From positions 62,001 through 126,000 of the forward strand of contig NZ_FOND01000010.1 of assembly GCF_900112815.1 (NCBI RefSeq): a stretch of 64,000 nucleotides of DNA, written 5' to 3'. A model generated the notes under the pieces. That model had not been told where the DNA came from and ran no database searches. It was given only the letters and a program-made list of their open reading frames with translations. Below are positions 10,883 through 19,482 of the stretch, piece after piece (position 1 is the first letter of the stretch; every line of letters starts with the position of its first letter). The DNA comes from Blastococcus tunisiensis (GTDB lineage Bacteria; Actinomycetota; Actinomycetes; Mycobacteriales; Geodermatophilaceae). Both the position numbers and the translations under genes were made by a program.

Positions 10883-10885
10883 GGG

Positions 10886-12349
10886 TCACCCCTCGGCGGT
10901 GCTCGCCCGCTCGCGCCAGAACGCCGTGTCCCACCGGCGCCACCAGAGCATCAGCCCGACGCCGGCGGCCATGACCCCGACCCCGATGACCAACGGCGGT
11001 CCCACGCCCAGCCAGGCCTGCCCGGTGTAGCTGTTGCCCGCGTCGGCGAGGTCGCGGACGGAGAGGACCAGCAGCCAGGCCAGCATCCCGGCCCCGGCCA
11101 GCGGCCCGACGCCCAGCAGCAGCAGGTTGCGCGTGCTGGCGAACAGCCGGCGCCGGAAGTACACGGCGCAGGCCAGGCCGGTCAGGGCGTAGTAGAGCGC
11201 GATGAGCAGCGACAGCCCGGTGAGCGAGTCGTAGAGGGCGTTCTCGCTGATCAGGCCCACGACGACGTACCAGGCGACCCCCACCGCGGCCACCCACCAG
11301 GTGGAGACGTCCGGCGTGCGGTGAGGGGGCGAGATCGAGGCGAACCGCCGTGGCAGCGCCCCGCGCCGGGCCATGGACAGGCCGGTGCGCGAGGCCGGGA
11401 TGATCGTCGTCTGGGTCGAGGCGATCGCAGACGTGGCGACCGCGACCAGGACCACCCAGTCCCAGCCGCCGAGCACCTCCGACGACAGCAGGGCGACGAC
11501 CGCCTCCTCCTCGTCGGCGTTGCCCGCGAGGAAGCCGGTGCCGGCGAAGGAGACGACCGCCGTCGCCACGCCGAGGTAGGTCAGCAGGAGCACGACCGTG
11601 GAGAGCACCGCGGCCCGCCCCGGCGCCGTCCGCGGGTTCGTCGTCTCCTCGGTGAGGTTGACCGCCGACTCCCACCCCCAGTAGGCGAAGACGCCCAGCA
11701 GCAGGCCGCCGGTCAGCCCCGCCCCACCGGCGCCGAAGGGGTCCAGCCACTCCCAGGAGGGGCTGATCGCCCCGAAGGGGCTGTCCCCCTGCAGGCCCCG
11801 CGCGAGGGCGACGGCGGCGAAGACGGCGAGCGCGGCGGTCTGGGCGAGGATCAGCCCGTTCTGCAGCCGGGCCGACAGCTCCGTGCCGCGGACGCAGATC
11901 CAGGCCATGAGCAGGATCAGCCCGACCGCGAGCCCCATGACCAGCGGCGTGGACCCGGCCGCGGCATTCAGCTCCAGGGCCAGCAGGGTGAACCGGACGC
12001 CGACCTCGGCCAGCGAGCCCAGCACCAGGACGCCGGTCATCGCGATCGCCCAGCCGCCGATCCACCCGGTCCACGGCCCCAGCGCCCGGGTGACCCACGA
12101 GAACGTCGTCCCGCAGTCGGGGTCGACGCGGTTGAGCGCGGCGAACGCGCCGGCGATGAGCAGCATGGGCACGAAGGAGGCCAGCAGCACGCCCGGGGCG
12201 TGCACGCCCACCAGCGCCACGACCGGCCCCAGGACGGCGGCCAGCGAGTACGCCGGAGAGGTGGCCGCCAGGCCGATCACCAGCGCGTCGAGGAACCCGA
12301 CGGCGTCCGGCCGGAGCGTCGGCTCCGCGGGGACGGGTCGGGCGGTCAC
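10886..12349 (-). CDS. APC-superfamily amino acid permease
   Basis: A 487-residue membrane transporter with about 12 or more helices of the amino acid-polyamine-organocation superfamily. The N-terminal region ATSPAYSLAAVLGPVVALVG and the segment FSWVTRALGPWTGWIGGW are typical of APC helices 1 and 3, and FAYWGWESAVNLTEET matches the helix-6 region. It imports or exchanges amino acids or polyamines at the cytoplasmic membrane; substrate unknown. GTG start at 12349. It converges with the YdeI-like gene with only 3 bp between stop codons. Confidence 0.88.
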   Translation of the reverse strand: MTARPVPAEPTLRPDAVGFLDALVIGLAATSPAYSLAAVLGPVVALVGVHAPGVLLASFVPMLLIAGAFAALNRVDPDCGTTFSWVTRALGPWTGWIGGWAIAMTGVLVLGSLAEVGVRFTLLALELNAAAGSTPLVMGLAVGLILLMAWICVRGTELSARLQNGLILAQTAALAVFAAVALARGLQGDSPFGAISPSWEWLDPFGAGGAGLTGGLLLGVFAYWGWESAVNLTEETTNPRTAPGRAAVLSTVVLLLTYLGVATAVVSFAGTGFLAGNADEEEAVVALLSSEVLGGWDWVVLVAVATSAIASTQTTIIPASRTGLSMARRGALPRRFASISPPHRTPDVSTWWVAAVGVAWYVVVGLISENALYDSLTGLSLLIALYYALTGLACAVYFRRRLFASTRNLLLLGVGPLAGAGMLAWLLVLSVRDLADAGNSYTGQAWLGVGPPLVIGVGVMAAGVGLMLWWRRWDTAFWRERASTAEG

Positions 12350-12378
12350 GCCCGGATCGTGCCAGGAGGGCGCAGGGC

Positions 12379-13395
12379 TCAGCCGAGCCGGACGCCGAAG
12401 CGGAACCCGCTCTGGTCGACGCTGGTGACGGCGACGGGAGAGCCGTAGGTGCGGGCGTGCACCATCATCCCGTTGCCGATGTAGAGGCCCACGTGGCTGA
12501 TCGGCGAGTAGAAGAACACCAGGTCGCCGGCCTGCAGCTCCGCCCGCGACACCTGGGTGCCCAGGGAGGACTGCGCGCGGCTGGAGTGCGGGAGCGAGAT
12601 CCCGGCGGCCGCGTAGGCGTAGGACGTGAGGCCGGAGCAGTCGAAGGCGTCGGGCCCGGTGGCGCCGTACCGGTAGGGCGTGCCGAGCTGCGCCATCGCG
12701 ACGCGGATCGCCTCACCGGCGGCACCGGGGGGCATCGGGAGGTCGCGCGGCGGCTGGATCGCGCGGCCGGCCACGGCGGTGGTGACGGCGGCCTGCTCGG
12801 CGGCCGACAGGCGGGCGAAGTCGGCCTGGTAGGCGGCGGCCTTCTGTTCGGCCTCGGCCTTCTGCGCCTGCAGCTGCTCGAGCCCGGCACGCGCCGCGGC
12901 GCCGGCCTGGTCGGCGACCGCCTGGGCCTCGGCGGCCGCCCGCTGGGCGAGGGAGGCCTCGGTGACGACGGTGTTGGTGTGCGCGGCGATCATGTCCAGC
13001 GTCGTCATCTGCTGGACGAGCTCCTCGGCGGACTCGCTCGTCATGAACGCGGCGACCCGGGACTGGGTCTTGCCGGTGAAGCCGGTCTGCGCGATGGCCC
13101 GGATCCGCGGCGCGAAGACGTCGAGCGCCTCCTGGGCCGCGGCGGCCTGCGCCGCCGCCTCGTCGGCGACCCGCTGCTGCTCGGCGACGATCAGCTCCGC
13201 CTCGTGCAGCTGCTCGTCGATGACGGTCAGCTGCTGCGCGGTGTCCCGCATCAGCTGCTGCGCCTGGGCGGCCGTCGTGGGATCGGCTGCCGCGGGGGCC
13301 GGCGCCAGGACCCCGGCGGCCACTGCGAGGAGCGTGGCTCCCAGGGCGAGGACGGCGCGGGAGCGACGCCGGGTCGTCGTGCGTGTGGACTGCAC
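12379..13395 (-). CDS. secreted NlpC/P60 peptidoglycan endopeptidase
   Basis: A 338-residue exported cell-wall hydrolase. An Arg-rich signal peptide runs to about residue 37 (core AVLALGATLLAVAAGVLAPA, then AAAD). A long alpha-helical, Ala/Gln/Glu-rich coiled-coil domain follows to about residue 230, then a C-terminal NlpC/P60 domain with catalytic Cys in DAFDCSGLTS and His in SHVGLYIGNG. The layout matches RipA-type D,L-endopeptidases used in division and growth. GTG at 13395 follows GGAGG at 6 nt. The 316-bp upstream gap holds a very long hairpin. Confidence 0.92.
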   Translation of the reverse strand: MQSTRTTTRRRSRAVLALGATLLAVAAGVLAPAPAAADPTTAAQAQQLMRDTAQQLTVIDEQLHEAELIVAEQQRVADEAAAQAAAAQEALDVFAPRIRAIAQTGFTGKTQSRVAAFMTSESAEELVQQMTTLDMIAAHTNTVVTEASLAQRAAAEAQAVADQAGAAARAGLEQLQAQKAEAEQKAAAYQADFARLSAAEQAAVTTAVAGRAIQPPRDLPMPPGAAGEAIRVAMAQLGTPYRYGATGPDAFDCSGLTSYAYAAAGISLPHSSRAQSSLGTQVSRAELQAGDLVFFYSPISHVGLYIGNGMMVHARTYGSPVAVTSVDQSGFRFGVRLG

Positions 13396-13593
13396 CGTCC
13401 ACCTCCGTCCGATTGCGCCGGGCCCGGGGAAGGGGCTCGTTGGCTGCGCGTCAGAACGGACGGTAAGGACCCGGTGTCGACAAGTAGTGGGAGGCGCGCT
13501 GGTCAGGTGTCGTGGTCCCGCCACACCCGTCACAGCCGTACCGGGCGGAGCGCCCGCCACTCCTGCGCCCCGACGCGGGCAGGTCCGCACATG

Positions 13594-13646
13594 CACGTGC
13601 GCCCACGGCGCGTTCCCGTGGTGGGAATGTGCCGTGGGCGCACGTG
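13594..13646 (+). repeat. 24-bp stem intergenic hairpin
   Basis: Positions 13594-13609 (CACGTGCGCCCACGGC) and 13631-13646 (GCCGTGGGCGCACGTG) are perfectly inverted. The stem continues inward through GCG/TGT (two wobble pairs in RNA) and TTCCC/GGGAA to the 5-nt loop GTGGT at 13618-13622. It lies between the Cys-rich gene end and the NlpC/P60 leader. A smaller CCTGCC/GGCAGG stem follows near 13651. It could be a terminator for the Cys-rich gene or a dispersed palindromic element. Confidence 0.7.
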
Positions 13647-13711
13647 GCCGCCTGCCGAGCCCGGCAGGCAGATGTTGTCGACGACCCCGCCGCAGGGGCC
13701 GGGGGTGGTTC

Positions 13712-14014
13712 TCAGCCGGCGAGGGGCTCCTGGGCCTGCAGGCCGGCCACGGTGTCGAGGTCGCGGAGGATCGCGGCGAGCTCGTCGGCGGTCCACGCCT
13801 CGCAGCAGTCGCACCCGTCGGCGGCGTAGCTGGCCAGGCCGAGCTTGCCGCCGGCCTGGTCCTCGGCGATGGCGAGATGCCCGGCGACGGGGTGGCGGTG
13901 GCAGGCGCAGCCGGAGGCGCACAGCCCCAGACCCCACCCGGAGATGACGACCGTGCGGCCGTCGTCCCGGACCTTGCCCACCTGGAAGACGGACGGCTTG
14001 CGACTCCTGCTCAC
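13712..14014 (-). CDS. Cys-rich small protein of unknown function
   Basis: A 100-residue cytosolic protein that I do not recognise. It opens with SRSRKPSVFQVGKVRDDG, has a central LCASGCACHRHPVAGH stretch and a second Cys cluster, DGCDCCEAWTADEL. Six cysteines and several histidines suggest metal binding, but this is inference. The GTG at 14014 has GGGAGGA 4-5 nt upstream, which supports a real gene. It stands alone between the NlpC/P60 gene and tldE, all on the minus strand. Confidence 0.65.
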   Translation of the reverse strand: MSRSRKPSVFQVGKVRDDGRTVVISGWGLGLCASGCACHRHPVAGHLAIAEDQAGGKLGLASYAADGCDCCEAWTADELAAILRDLDTVAGLQAQEPLAG

Positions 14015-14322
14015 GGAGTCCTCCCCTCGACGGTCCCGGGAACGTCGGGACCCGTGTACCTGTGCTGGAACGACCTGGAGGAGACATCGGCAGGATTTCG
14101 GTGACCCTGAATCCCGCGGCTCGACATTTCGTCCTTTTCGGGGGGAGCGGCAGTGCGCTCGTCCCAAAACCGAGCGTAGTGGCACCAGCACACGACGTCG
14201 CCGTCATTAGTCACCAGCGGTACCGCGGGTGGTTGTCGGAACTACACCGTTGCGATTCGCTCCGGTGACGGGTGTGACGGACGGGGTCCGACGCCGGTGA
14301 CCGGTCGCCGCTCCCGGCGCCG
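14015..14322. other. 308-bp gap upstream of the Cys-rich gene
   Basis: No convincing gene is seen. A GGTCCC/GGGACC inverted repeat at 14032-14052 lies in the leader of the Cys-rich gene. The rest is slightly less GC-rich, with short open frames lacking ribosome-binding sites. It probably holds the Cys-rich gene promoter and the tldDE operon end. Confidence 0.4.
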
Positions 14323-15711
14323 TCAGCTGGCGGGCGACACCGAGCTCATGTTGAAGTCCGGCACCCGCAGCGCCGGCATGGCGCACCGGGTGAACCAGTC
14401 GTTCCACTCGCGGGGCAGCGTGCGCTCGGTCCGGCCGGCCTGCACGACCCGTCCCAGCAGGTCGACCGGGGACTCGTTGAAGCGGAAGTTGTTCACCGCC
14501 CCGGTCACCTCGCCGTCCTCCACGAGGAAGACGCCGTCGCGGGTCAGCCCGGTGAGCAGCAGCGTCTGCGGGTCCACCTCGCGGATGTACCAGAGCGTGG
14601 TCAGGAACAGCCCCCGCTCGGTGCCGGCCAGCATCTCCTCGGTGGTCGCCGTCGCCGTCGGGTCCTCGAGGATCAGGTTGTCGACGGCCGCCGTCGCCGG
14701 GGCGGTGGTCTTCAGCGCCCAGGCCCGGGGCCGGATCAGGTTGGCCAGCGTGCCGTCGGCGATCCAGTTCACCGCGGGCGTGGCCATGCCGTTGTCGAAC
14801 ACCGACGCCGACCCCGACGAGGCGCTGACCACCTGGAACGGTGCGGTCTCCAGGCCGGCTGCGTTCGGATCGCTGCACAGCGTCAGCGGGAGCGACGCCA
14901 GCCGCTCCCCCACCCGGTTGCCGCCGCCCGGCCGCGCGAAGACGTTGCGGCCCTCGTCGGCGTCGCGGGCCTCCATCGTCCAGTAGAGGTAGATCATCAG
15001 GTCGCTGACCGCCGACGGCGGCAGCAGCGTCTCGTACCGGCCGGCCGGCAGCTCGACCCGGCGCCTGGACCAGCCCATCTTGCGCTCGACGTCGGCCGCG
15101 AGACCGGCCACCGAGACGTCCCGGAAGTCCCGGCTGCCCACACCCGCCCACACCGAGCGGCTGAAGTCGGGGCTCTTGCCGTTGAGCTCCACCCGGCCGG
15201 TGGGCTGGTCGGCCCGCAGCCGCAGGCCGGTGGAGCTGCCCAGGTAGGTCGTGGACATCTGGTGCTCGGCGAACCCGAAGAGCAGCTCGCCGCGGTCGCG
15301 CGCCTCGCCGAACGCCTGACCGAGGTCGGGGGCGAAGTCGGCGAAGACGCCGATCGACGTCTCGGCGGCGGGGGCGTCCCAGTCCCCGTTCCCCGGCGGC
15401 GCCTCGCTGATCAGCGGGACGGCGTCCTCCGCGGGACCGGCGTCCCGGGCGGCCTGCTCGCTGGCGGCCACGAGTGCGGCGACGTCCGGCGTCCCGGTGC
15501 GGCTGACGGTGCCGGCGGCCACGCCGGCGCCCCCGTCGACGAAGGACACGACCACGACCTGGCGGGAGCGCATCGAACCGTTGGTGGTCAGGCTGTTGGC
15601 CGCCCAGCGCAGGTTGGCCTCCGAGCTCTCCACGACGAAGGCGATCTGGTCGTCGGCCGTCGACGCCGCGAGGCAGCTCTCCACCAGCTCCTGCGGGGAC
15701 ACCCGACTCAC
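14323..15711 (-). CDS. tldE: TldE/PmbA-family metalloprotease subunit
   Basis: A 462-residue PmbA/TldD superfamily protein without the HExxxH zinc motif, as expected for the TldE partner. Features include FVVESSEANLRWAANSLTTN near residue 25 and the C-terminal LTRDGVFLVEDGEVTGAVNN, typical of the family. TldD and TldE form a heterodimeric protease that degrades unfolded peptides and matures some modified peptides. The GTG at 15711 overlaps the tldD stop as GTGA, so the two are translationally coupled. Confidence 0.9.
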   Translation of the reverse strand: MSRVSPQELVESCLAASTADDQIAFVVESSEANLRWAANSLTTNGSMRSRQVVVVSFVDGGAGVAAGTVSRTGTPDVAALVAASEQAARDAGPAEDAVPLISEAPPGNGDWDAPAAETSIGVFADFAPDLGQAFGEARDRGELLFGFAEHQMSTTYLGSSTGLRLRADQPTGRVELNGKSPDFSRSVWAGVGSRDFRDVSVAGLAADVERKMGWSRRRVELPAGRYETLLPPSAVSDLMIYLYWTMEARDADEGRNVFARPGGGNRVGERLASLPLTLCSDPNAAGLETAPFQVVSASSGSASVFDNGMATPAVNWIADGTLANLIRPRAWALKTTAPATAAVDNLILEDPTATATTEEMLAGTERGLFLTTLWYIREVDPQTLLLTGLTRDGVFLVEDGEVTGAVNNFRFNESPVDLLGRVVQAGRTERTLPREWNDWFTRCAMPALRVPDFNMSSVSPAS

Positions 15712-17219
15712 CGACCCGCCTCCTGCACCGTGTTCAGGATGTTCACGCCCTCGAACAGCGCCACCGGGCAGCCGTGGCTGACCGGGGCGACCTGGCCCGG
15801 CTGGGCCTTGCCGCAGTTCATCGCGCCGCCCAGCACGTAGGTCTCCGGACCGCCGACGGCCCGCATCGAGCCCCAGAAGTCCGTCGTCGTCGCCTGGTAG
15901 GCGACGTCGCGCAGCTGACCGGCCAGCTTCCCGCCCTCGATCCGGTAGAACCGCTGCCCGGTGAACTGGAAGTTGTAGCGCTGCATGTCGATCGACCAGC
16001 TCTTGTCGCCGACGACGTAGATGCCGCGCTCGACGCCGCCGATCAGCGCCTCGGTGGACGGGCCCGCCGGGTCCGGGCGGAGCGAGACGTTGGCCATCCG
16101 CTGCACCGGCACGTGGCCGGGGCTGTCGGCGAAGGCGCAGCCGTTCGACCGGTCCATACCGCGCAGCCGCGCCATGTTGCGGTCGACCTGGTAGCCCACC
16201 AGGACGCCGTCCCGCACGATGTCCCACTGCTGCCCGGCGACGCCCTCGTCGTCCCAGCCGACCGTGGACAGCCCGTGCAGCGCCGTCCGGTCGCCGGTGA
16301 CGTTCATCAGCGGCGAGCCGTACTGCAGGGTGCCGAGCTTGTCGACGGTGGCGAACGACGTCCCGGCGTACGCCGCCTCGTAGCCCAGCGCCCGGTCGAG
16401 CTCGGTGGCGTGGCCGACCGACTCGTGGATGGTCAGCCACAGGTTCGACGGGTCGACGACGAGGTCGTACCGGCCGGCCTGCACGGACGGCGCCTTGGTC
16501 TTCTCGCGCAGCAGCTCCGGGATCTCGGCGAGCTCGGCCGCCCAGTCCCAGCCGGTCCCGGTCAGGTACTCCCAGCCGCGGCCGACCGGCGGGGCGAGCG
16601 TGCGCATGCTCTCGAACGAACCCGTCGCCCGGTCGACGGCGAGCGCGGTGATCTCCGGCTGGATGCGGATCCGCTGCTGGTGCGTCCGGGTGCCCGCGGT
16701 GTCGGCGTAGTACTTCTGCTCCTTCACGTGCATGCAGCGGGTCTGCACGTGCTCCACGCCGTCGGCCGCGAGGAGCCGCTCCGACAGGTCGGTCAGCAAG
16801 CCGGACTTCTCGCCGTCCGGGACGCCGAACGGATCGACGTCGTAGGCGGACACGAAGACGGCGTCGGGGTACACCGGCTCCGGGGCCAGCTCGACGCGGT
16901 CGGTGTTGATGGCGGCCGACACCGTCGCGACGGCGACGGCCTCCTCGGCCAGCCGGACGGCCTCGGCGGCGGTCAGGACGACGCCCGCGGCGAAGCCCCA
17001 GGTGCCCTCGTGCACCACGCGGACGGCGAGCCCCAGGTCCTCCCCGTCGACGGAGGCCTCGGGGCGGGCGTCGCGCAGGCTGATCGTCTGGGTGCGGATC
17101 CGCTCGACCCGGATGTCGGCGTGCTCGCAGCCCAGGTCGACGGCGCGGGTGAGCGCGGCGTCGGTGAGGGCGGACAGCGGGAGCGCGAGGAAGGACTCGT
17201 CGAGGGCGCGTGCTGACAC
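15708..17219 (-). CDS. tldD: TldD-family zinc metalloprotease
   Basis: A 503-residue TldD protein with the zinc-binding motif HESVGHATE in the middle of the chain, followed by SPLMNVTGDRTALHGLSTVG and the family region DRSNGCAFADSP. It is the catalytic subunit of the TldD-TldE protease. GTG at 17219 sits 6 nt after TAGACA (minus strand of 17226-17231), consistent with a leaderless start. It leads the tldDE operon and is divergent from the frameshifted metallo-beta-lactamase gene. No RiPP precursor was seen beside it. Confidence 0.92.
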   Translation of the reverse strand: MSARALDESFLALPLSALTDAALTRAVDLGCEHADIRVERIRTQTISLRDARPEASVDGEDLGLAVRVVHEGTWGFAAGVVLTAAEAVRLAEEAVAVATVSAAINTDRVELAPEPVYPDAVFVSAYDVDPFGVPDGEKSGLLTDLSERLLAADGVEHVQTRCMHVKEQKYYADTAGTRTHQQRIRIQPEITALAVDRATGSFESMRTLAPPVGRGWEYLTGTGWDWAAELAEIPELLREKTKAPSVQAGRYDLVVDPSNLWLTIHESVGHATELDRALGYEAAYAGTSFATVDKLGTLQYGSPLMNVTGDRTALHGLSTVGWDDEGVAGQQWDIVRDGVLVGYQVDRNMARLRGMDRSNGCAFADSPGHVPVQRMANVSLRPDPAGPSTEALIGGVERGIYVVGDKSWSIDMQRYNFQFTGQRFYRIEGGKLAGQLRDVAYQATTTDFWGSMRAVGGPETYVLGGAMNCGKAQPGQVAPVSHGCPVALFEGVNILNTVQEAGR

Positions 17220-17248
17220 GCGCCCTGTCTACCAACCCCCACCACATC

Positions 17249-17290
17249 TGCACACTCGTGGCCTCGGCGCGCGCCGGTCGTGCGTGTGCA
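17249..17290. repeat. imperfect intergenic palindrome in the tldD upstream region
   Basis: TGCACAC (17249-17255) and GTGTGCA (17284-17290) flank an inner palindrome, GGCGCGCGCC (17266-17275), with partial pairing between. It lies in the 98-bp gap between divergent tldD and the metallo-beta-lactamase-fold gene. Its base content resembles the 13594-13646 element. Confidence 0.4.
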
Positions 17291-17317
17291 CGGGCAGGCA
17301 GGGGTAGGTGCCGCGCC

Positions 17318-18132
17318 ATGGCCCCGCCTCCCGCACCGCCCACGGACGACGTGACGATGACCTTCGGCGGCACCGCGACGATGCTGCTGCGGATCGGCGG
17401 GTTCACCCTGCTGACCGATCCCAACTTCCTGCACCGCGGCCAGCGCGCGCACCTCGGCTACGGGCTGCGGGCCAAGCGGCTGACCGAGCCGGCCCTGCAG
17501 CCGACCCAGCTGCCGGCGCTCGACGGAATCCTGCTCAGCCACATGCACGGCGACCACTGGGACCGCGTCGCCACCCGGTCGCTGCCCAAGGAGACCCCGG
17601 TGGTCACCACCCCGGAGGCCGCGACCTGCCTGGCCGAGCGGGGCTTCACCGGGACGGCGGACCTGCGGGCCTGCAGACCCACGAGTTCACCCGGGACGAC
17701 GGCACCCTGCGGATCACCTCGGTGCCCGGCGTCCACGGACCCGGGCCGCTGGCGCGAGTGCTGCCGCAGGTCATGGGCAGCGTGCTGGAGCTGATCCGCG
17801 ACGGGGAGGTCCGCTGGCGCGGCTACATCAGCGGGGACACCCTCTACCGGCCCGTCCTGGGCGAGGTGCTGGAGCGCTGCGGGCCGCTGGACGTCCTCAT
17901 CCCGCACCTGGGCGGGACGAAGGTGCTCGGCGTGACGGTCACCATGGACGCCCGGCAGGGCGCGGACCTCGTGGAGCTGCTGAAGCCGCCGGTCACCGTG
18001 CCGGTCCACTACGACGACTACACCCTGTTCCGGTCCCCGCTCGGCGACTTCGTCGCGGAGGTGGGCCGCCGCGAGCTGCCCGGGGAGCTGCGCACCGTCG
18101 GCCGCGGGGAGACCGTCTCCCTGCGGGCATGA
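17318..18132 (+). pseudogene. metallo-beta-lactamase-fold hydrolase, frameshifted
   Basis: A UlaG-like metallo-beta-lactamase-fold protein of about 270 residues, split between two frames. The first frame carries DDVTMTFGGTATMLLRIGG, LLTDPNF and the metal motif HMHGDH in LSHMHGDHWD, ending its similarity at GFTGTADLRA. The second resumes at QTHEFTRDDGTLRITSVPG and contains SGDTLYR, HLGGTKVLG and HYDDYTLF. The switch is near 17672-17675 (GGCCTGCAGACC), where one extra G would restore the frame. The gene is either truly broken or carries a one-base sequencing error. Confidence 0.8.
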
Positions 18133-18136
18133 CGGA

Positions 18137-18166
18137 AGGGCCCGCGGCAGGAGGCCCGCGGACCCT
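18137..18166. terminator. bidirectional terminator-like hairpin
   Basis: AGGG-C-CCGCGG (18137-18147) pairs with CCGCGG-A-CCCT (18156-18166) with one mismatch around an 8-nt loop. It lies between the convergent metallo-beta-lactamase gene and DoxX stop codons. Confidence 0.5.
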
Positions 18167-18175
18167 CCGCGCCGG

Positions 18176-18604
18176 TCAGCCGGCGGCCGGGCGGGGACGT
18201 CGCACGAGGAGCGCGCGGACGTCGTCCCGGCGGTTCCACGCGACCGCCGCGGCCGTCGCGAGGAGCGCGATCGTCAGCGCCGGGCTGACCTCGAGGACGA
18301 ACACGTTGGTCAGCGTCGCACCCGCCATCAGGACCACCAGGCCGGACGCCGCCGGCCCCGCGAGGCGCGGGACGAGCAGGCCGACGGCGGCGGCGACCTC
18401 CAGCGCTCCGACCAGGAAGCGCAGCCACTGGCCGCCCCCGATGTCGGCGAACATGTCCACCATCGCGGCGTCACCGACGAGCTTCGCCGCACCCGCGCCG
18501 GCGAAGACGGCGGCGAGGCCCAGCCGGAGCACCCACACGGCGACGGGTCCGGCGCGGCGGCCGGTCGCCGGCCGCCGCGCGGCCGGCACCACCGTGGTGC
18601 TCAC
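18176..18604 (-). CDS. DoxX-family membrane protein
   Basis: A 142-residue four-helix membrane protein of the DoxX type. VWVLRLGLAAVFAGAGAAKL is the family's first helix with its typical Ala-Lys end, followed by FLVGALEVAAAVGLLVPRLA and two more helices. DoxX proteins are poorly defined and often linked to redox or sulfur stress. GTG at 18604 overlaps the SRPBCC stop as GTGA. It is the third gene of the ArsR-SRPBCC-DoxX operon. Confidence 0.87.
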   Translation of the reverse strand: MSTTVVPAARRPATGRRAGPVAVWVLRLGLAAVFAGAGAAKLVGDAAMVDMFADIGGGQWLRFLVGALEVAAAVGLLVPRLAGPAASGLVVLMAGATLTNVFVLEVSPALTIALLATAAAVAWNRRDDVRALLVRRPRPAAG

Positions 18605-19107
18605 CGGACGCCGCCGTCCGCCAGGAGCTCGTCGAGCTTCTCGTAGCCCTCGGTGACGCCGACCTCCATGCCGCTGGCGACGAAGCCGTCCCGGCCCTCG
18701 AAGGAATCGACCAGGGACGTGGAGGTGAGCCGGGTCCGGCCGCCGCCGAGGTCCTCGAGGACGATCTTCTCCAGGGCGACGTCGTCCGGCATGCCCTCGA
18801 AGGCGAACGTCTGCACGATCAGCTCGTCCTGGCGCACCTCGTGGAAGACGCCGTTGAAGCCGTAGTCCTCCCCGTCCTGCGACATCACGTAGCGGTAGGC
18901 CCCGCCGGTGCGGCAGTCGTAGCGTTCGATCCGCATCTCCATGCCCTTCGGCCCGGTCCAGCGGGCGAACAGCTCGGGGTCGACGTGCGCCCGGAAGACC
19001 TTCGCGGGCGGGGCGTCGAACTCCCGCACGATGCGGACGAGGGGGACGTCGGGGTCGACGACGATCTGGGTCTCGTGGCGCCTGGTCGGGTTGCTGGTGC
19101 TGGTCAT
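18601..19107 (-). CDS. SRPBCC (AHSA1-like) domain protein
   Basis: A 168-residue START/SRPBCC-fold protein of the Aha1/YndB type. The signatures are REFDAPPAKVFRAHVDPELF, RWTGPKGMEM, GGAYRYV and the C-terminal GMEVGVTEGYEKLDELL. The fold binds hydrophobic ligands; partners of ArsR regulators in this layout are common in actinobacteria but have no assigned ligand. ATG at 19107 has GGAAGG upstream and overlaps the arsR stop as ATGA. Confidence 0.9.
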   Translation of the reverse strand: MTSTSNPTRRHETQIVVDPDVPLVRIVREFDAPPAKVFRAHVDPELFARWTGPKGMEMRIERYDCRTGGAYRYVMSQDGEDYGFNGVFHEVRQDELIVQTFAFEGMPDDVALEKIVLEDLGGGRTRLTSTSLVDSFEGRDGFVASGMEVGVTEGYEKLDELLADGGVR

Positions 19108-19466
19108 GACGCGGTTCCTTCCGGGGGCGGTGGGGGTGCGCTCTCCTCCGGCATGGACCGGAGGACGTCGTCGAGGCGCCGGTAGCGCGCCTCGGCCCGA
19201 CGGCGGTAGCGCTCGATCCACTTGGTCATCAGGTCGAACACCTCCGCCTCGAGGTGGACCGGGCGACGCTGGGCGTCCCGGCTGCGGCTCACCAGGCCGG
19301 CGTCCTCGAGCACCTTCAGGTGCTTGGACACCGCCTGGAGACTCACGTCGAAGGGGGCGGCGAGCTCGCTCACCGTGGCGTCACCGATCGCCAGTCTGGC
19401 GACCATGTCCCGCCGGGTGGGGTCGGCCAGCGCCGAGAACACCCGGGAGAGCGGATCTGCCACCAT
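19104..19466 (-). CDS. ArsR-family winged-helix repressor
   Basis: A 120-residue ArsR-type regulator. LSRVFSALADPTRRDMVARL is the classic opening and VSLQAVSKHLKVLEDAGLVS the recognition HTH. No metal-binding cysteines are visible, so it is not a classical metal sensor; it belongs to the group paired with SRPBCC genes. ATG at 19466 follows GAGGAGG at 5 nt. Two TCAACC-N4-GGTTGA sites at its promoter imply self-repression of the three-gene operon. Confidence 0.92.
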   Translation of the reverse strand: MVADPLSRVFSALADPTRRDMVARLAIGDATVSELAAPFDVSLQAVSKHLKVLEDAGLVSRSRDAQRRPVHLEAEVFDLMTKWIERYRRRAEARYRRLDDVLRSMPEESAPPPPPEGTAS

Positions 19467-19482
19467 GTCGTCCTCCTCGTTA

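Noticed and set aside
13396-13593. Possible c-di-AMP (ydaO) riboswitch before the NlpC/P60 gene
   Set aside because: Such switches are common before cell-wall hydrolases in actinobacteria, but the conserved core (GGGGGA...CC, GCCGAATCC) is not visible on the minus strand.
15708-17219. TldD/E as part of a RiPP cluster
   Set aside because: No precursor peptide or modifying enzyme lies next to tldDE, so a housekeeping role is more likely.
14323-17424. A single 1033-codon protein covering tldE and beyond
   Set aside because: Only the part after 15711 matches TldE; the rest is tldD read out of frame. The GTGA overlap marks the real boundary.
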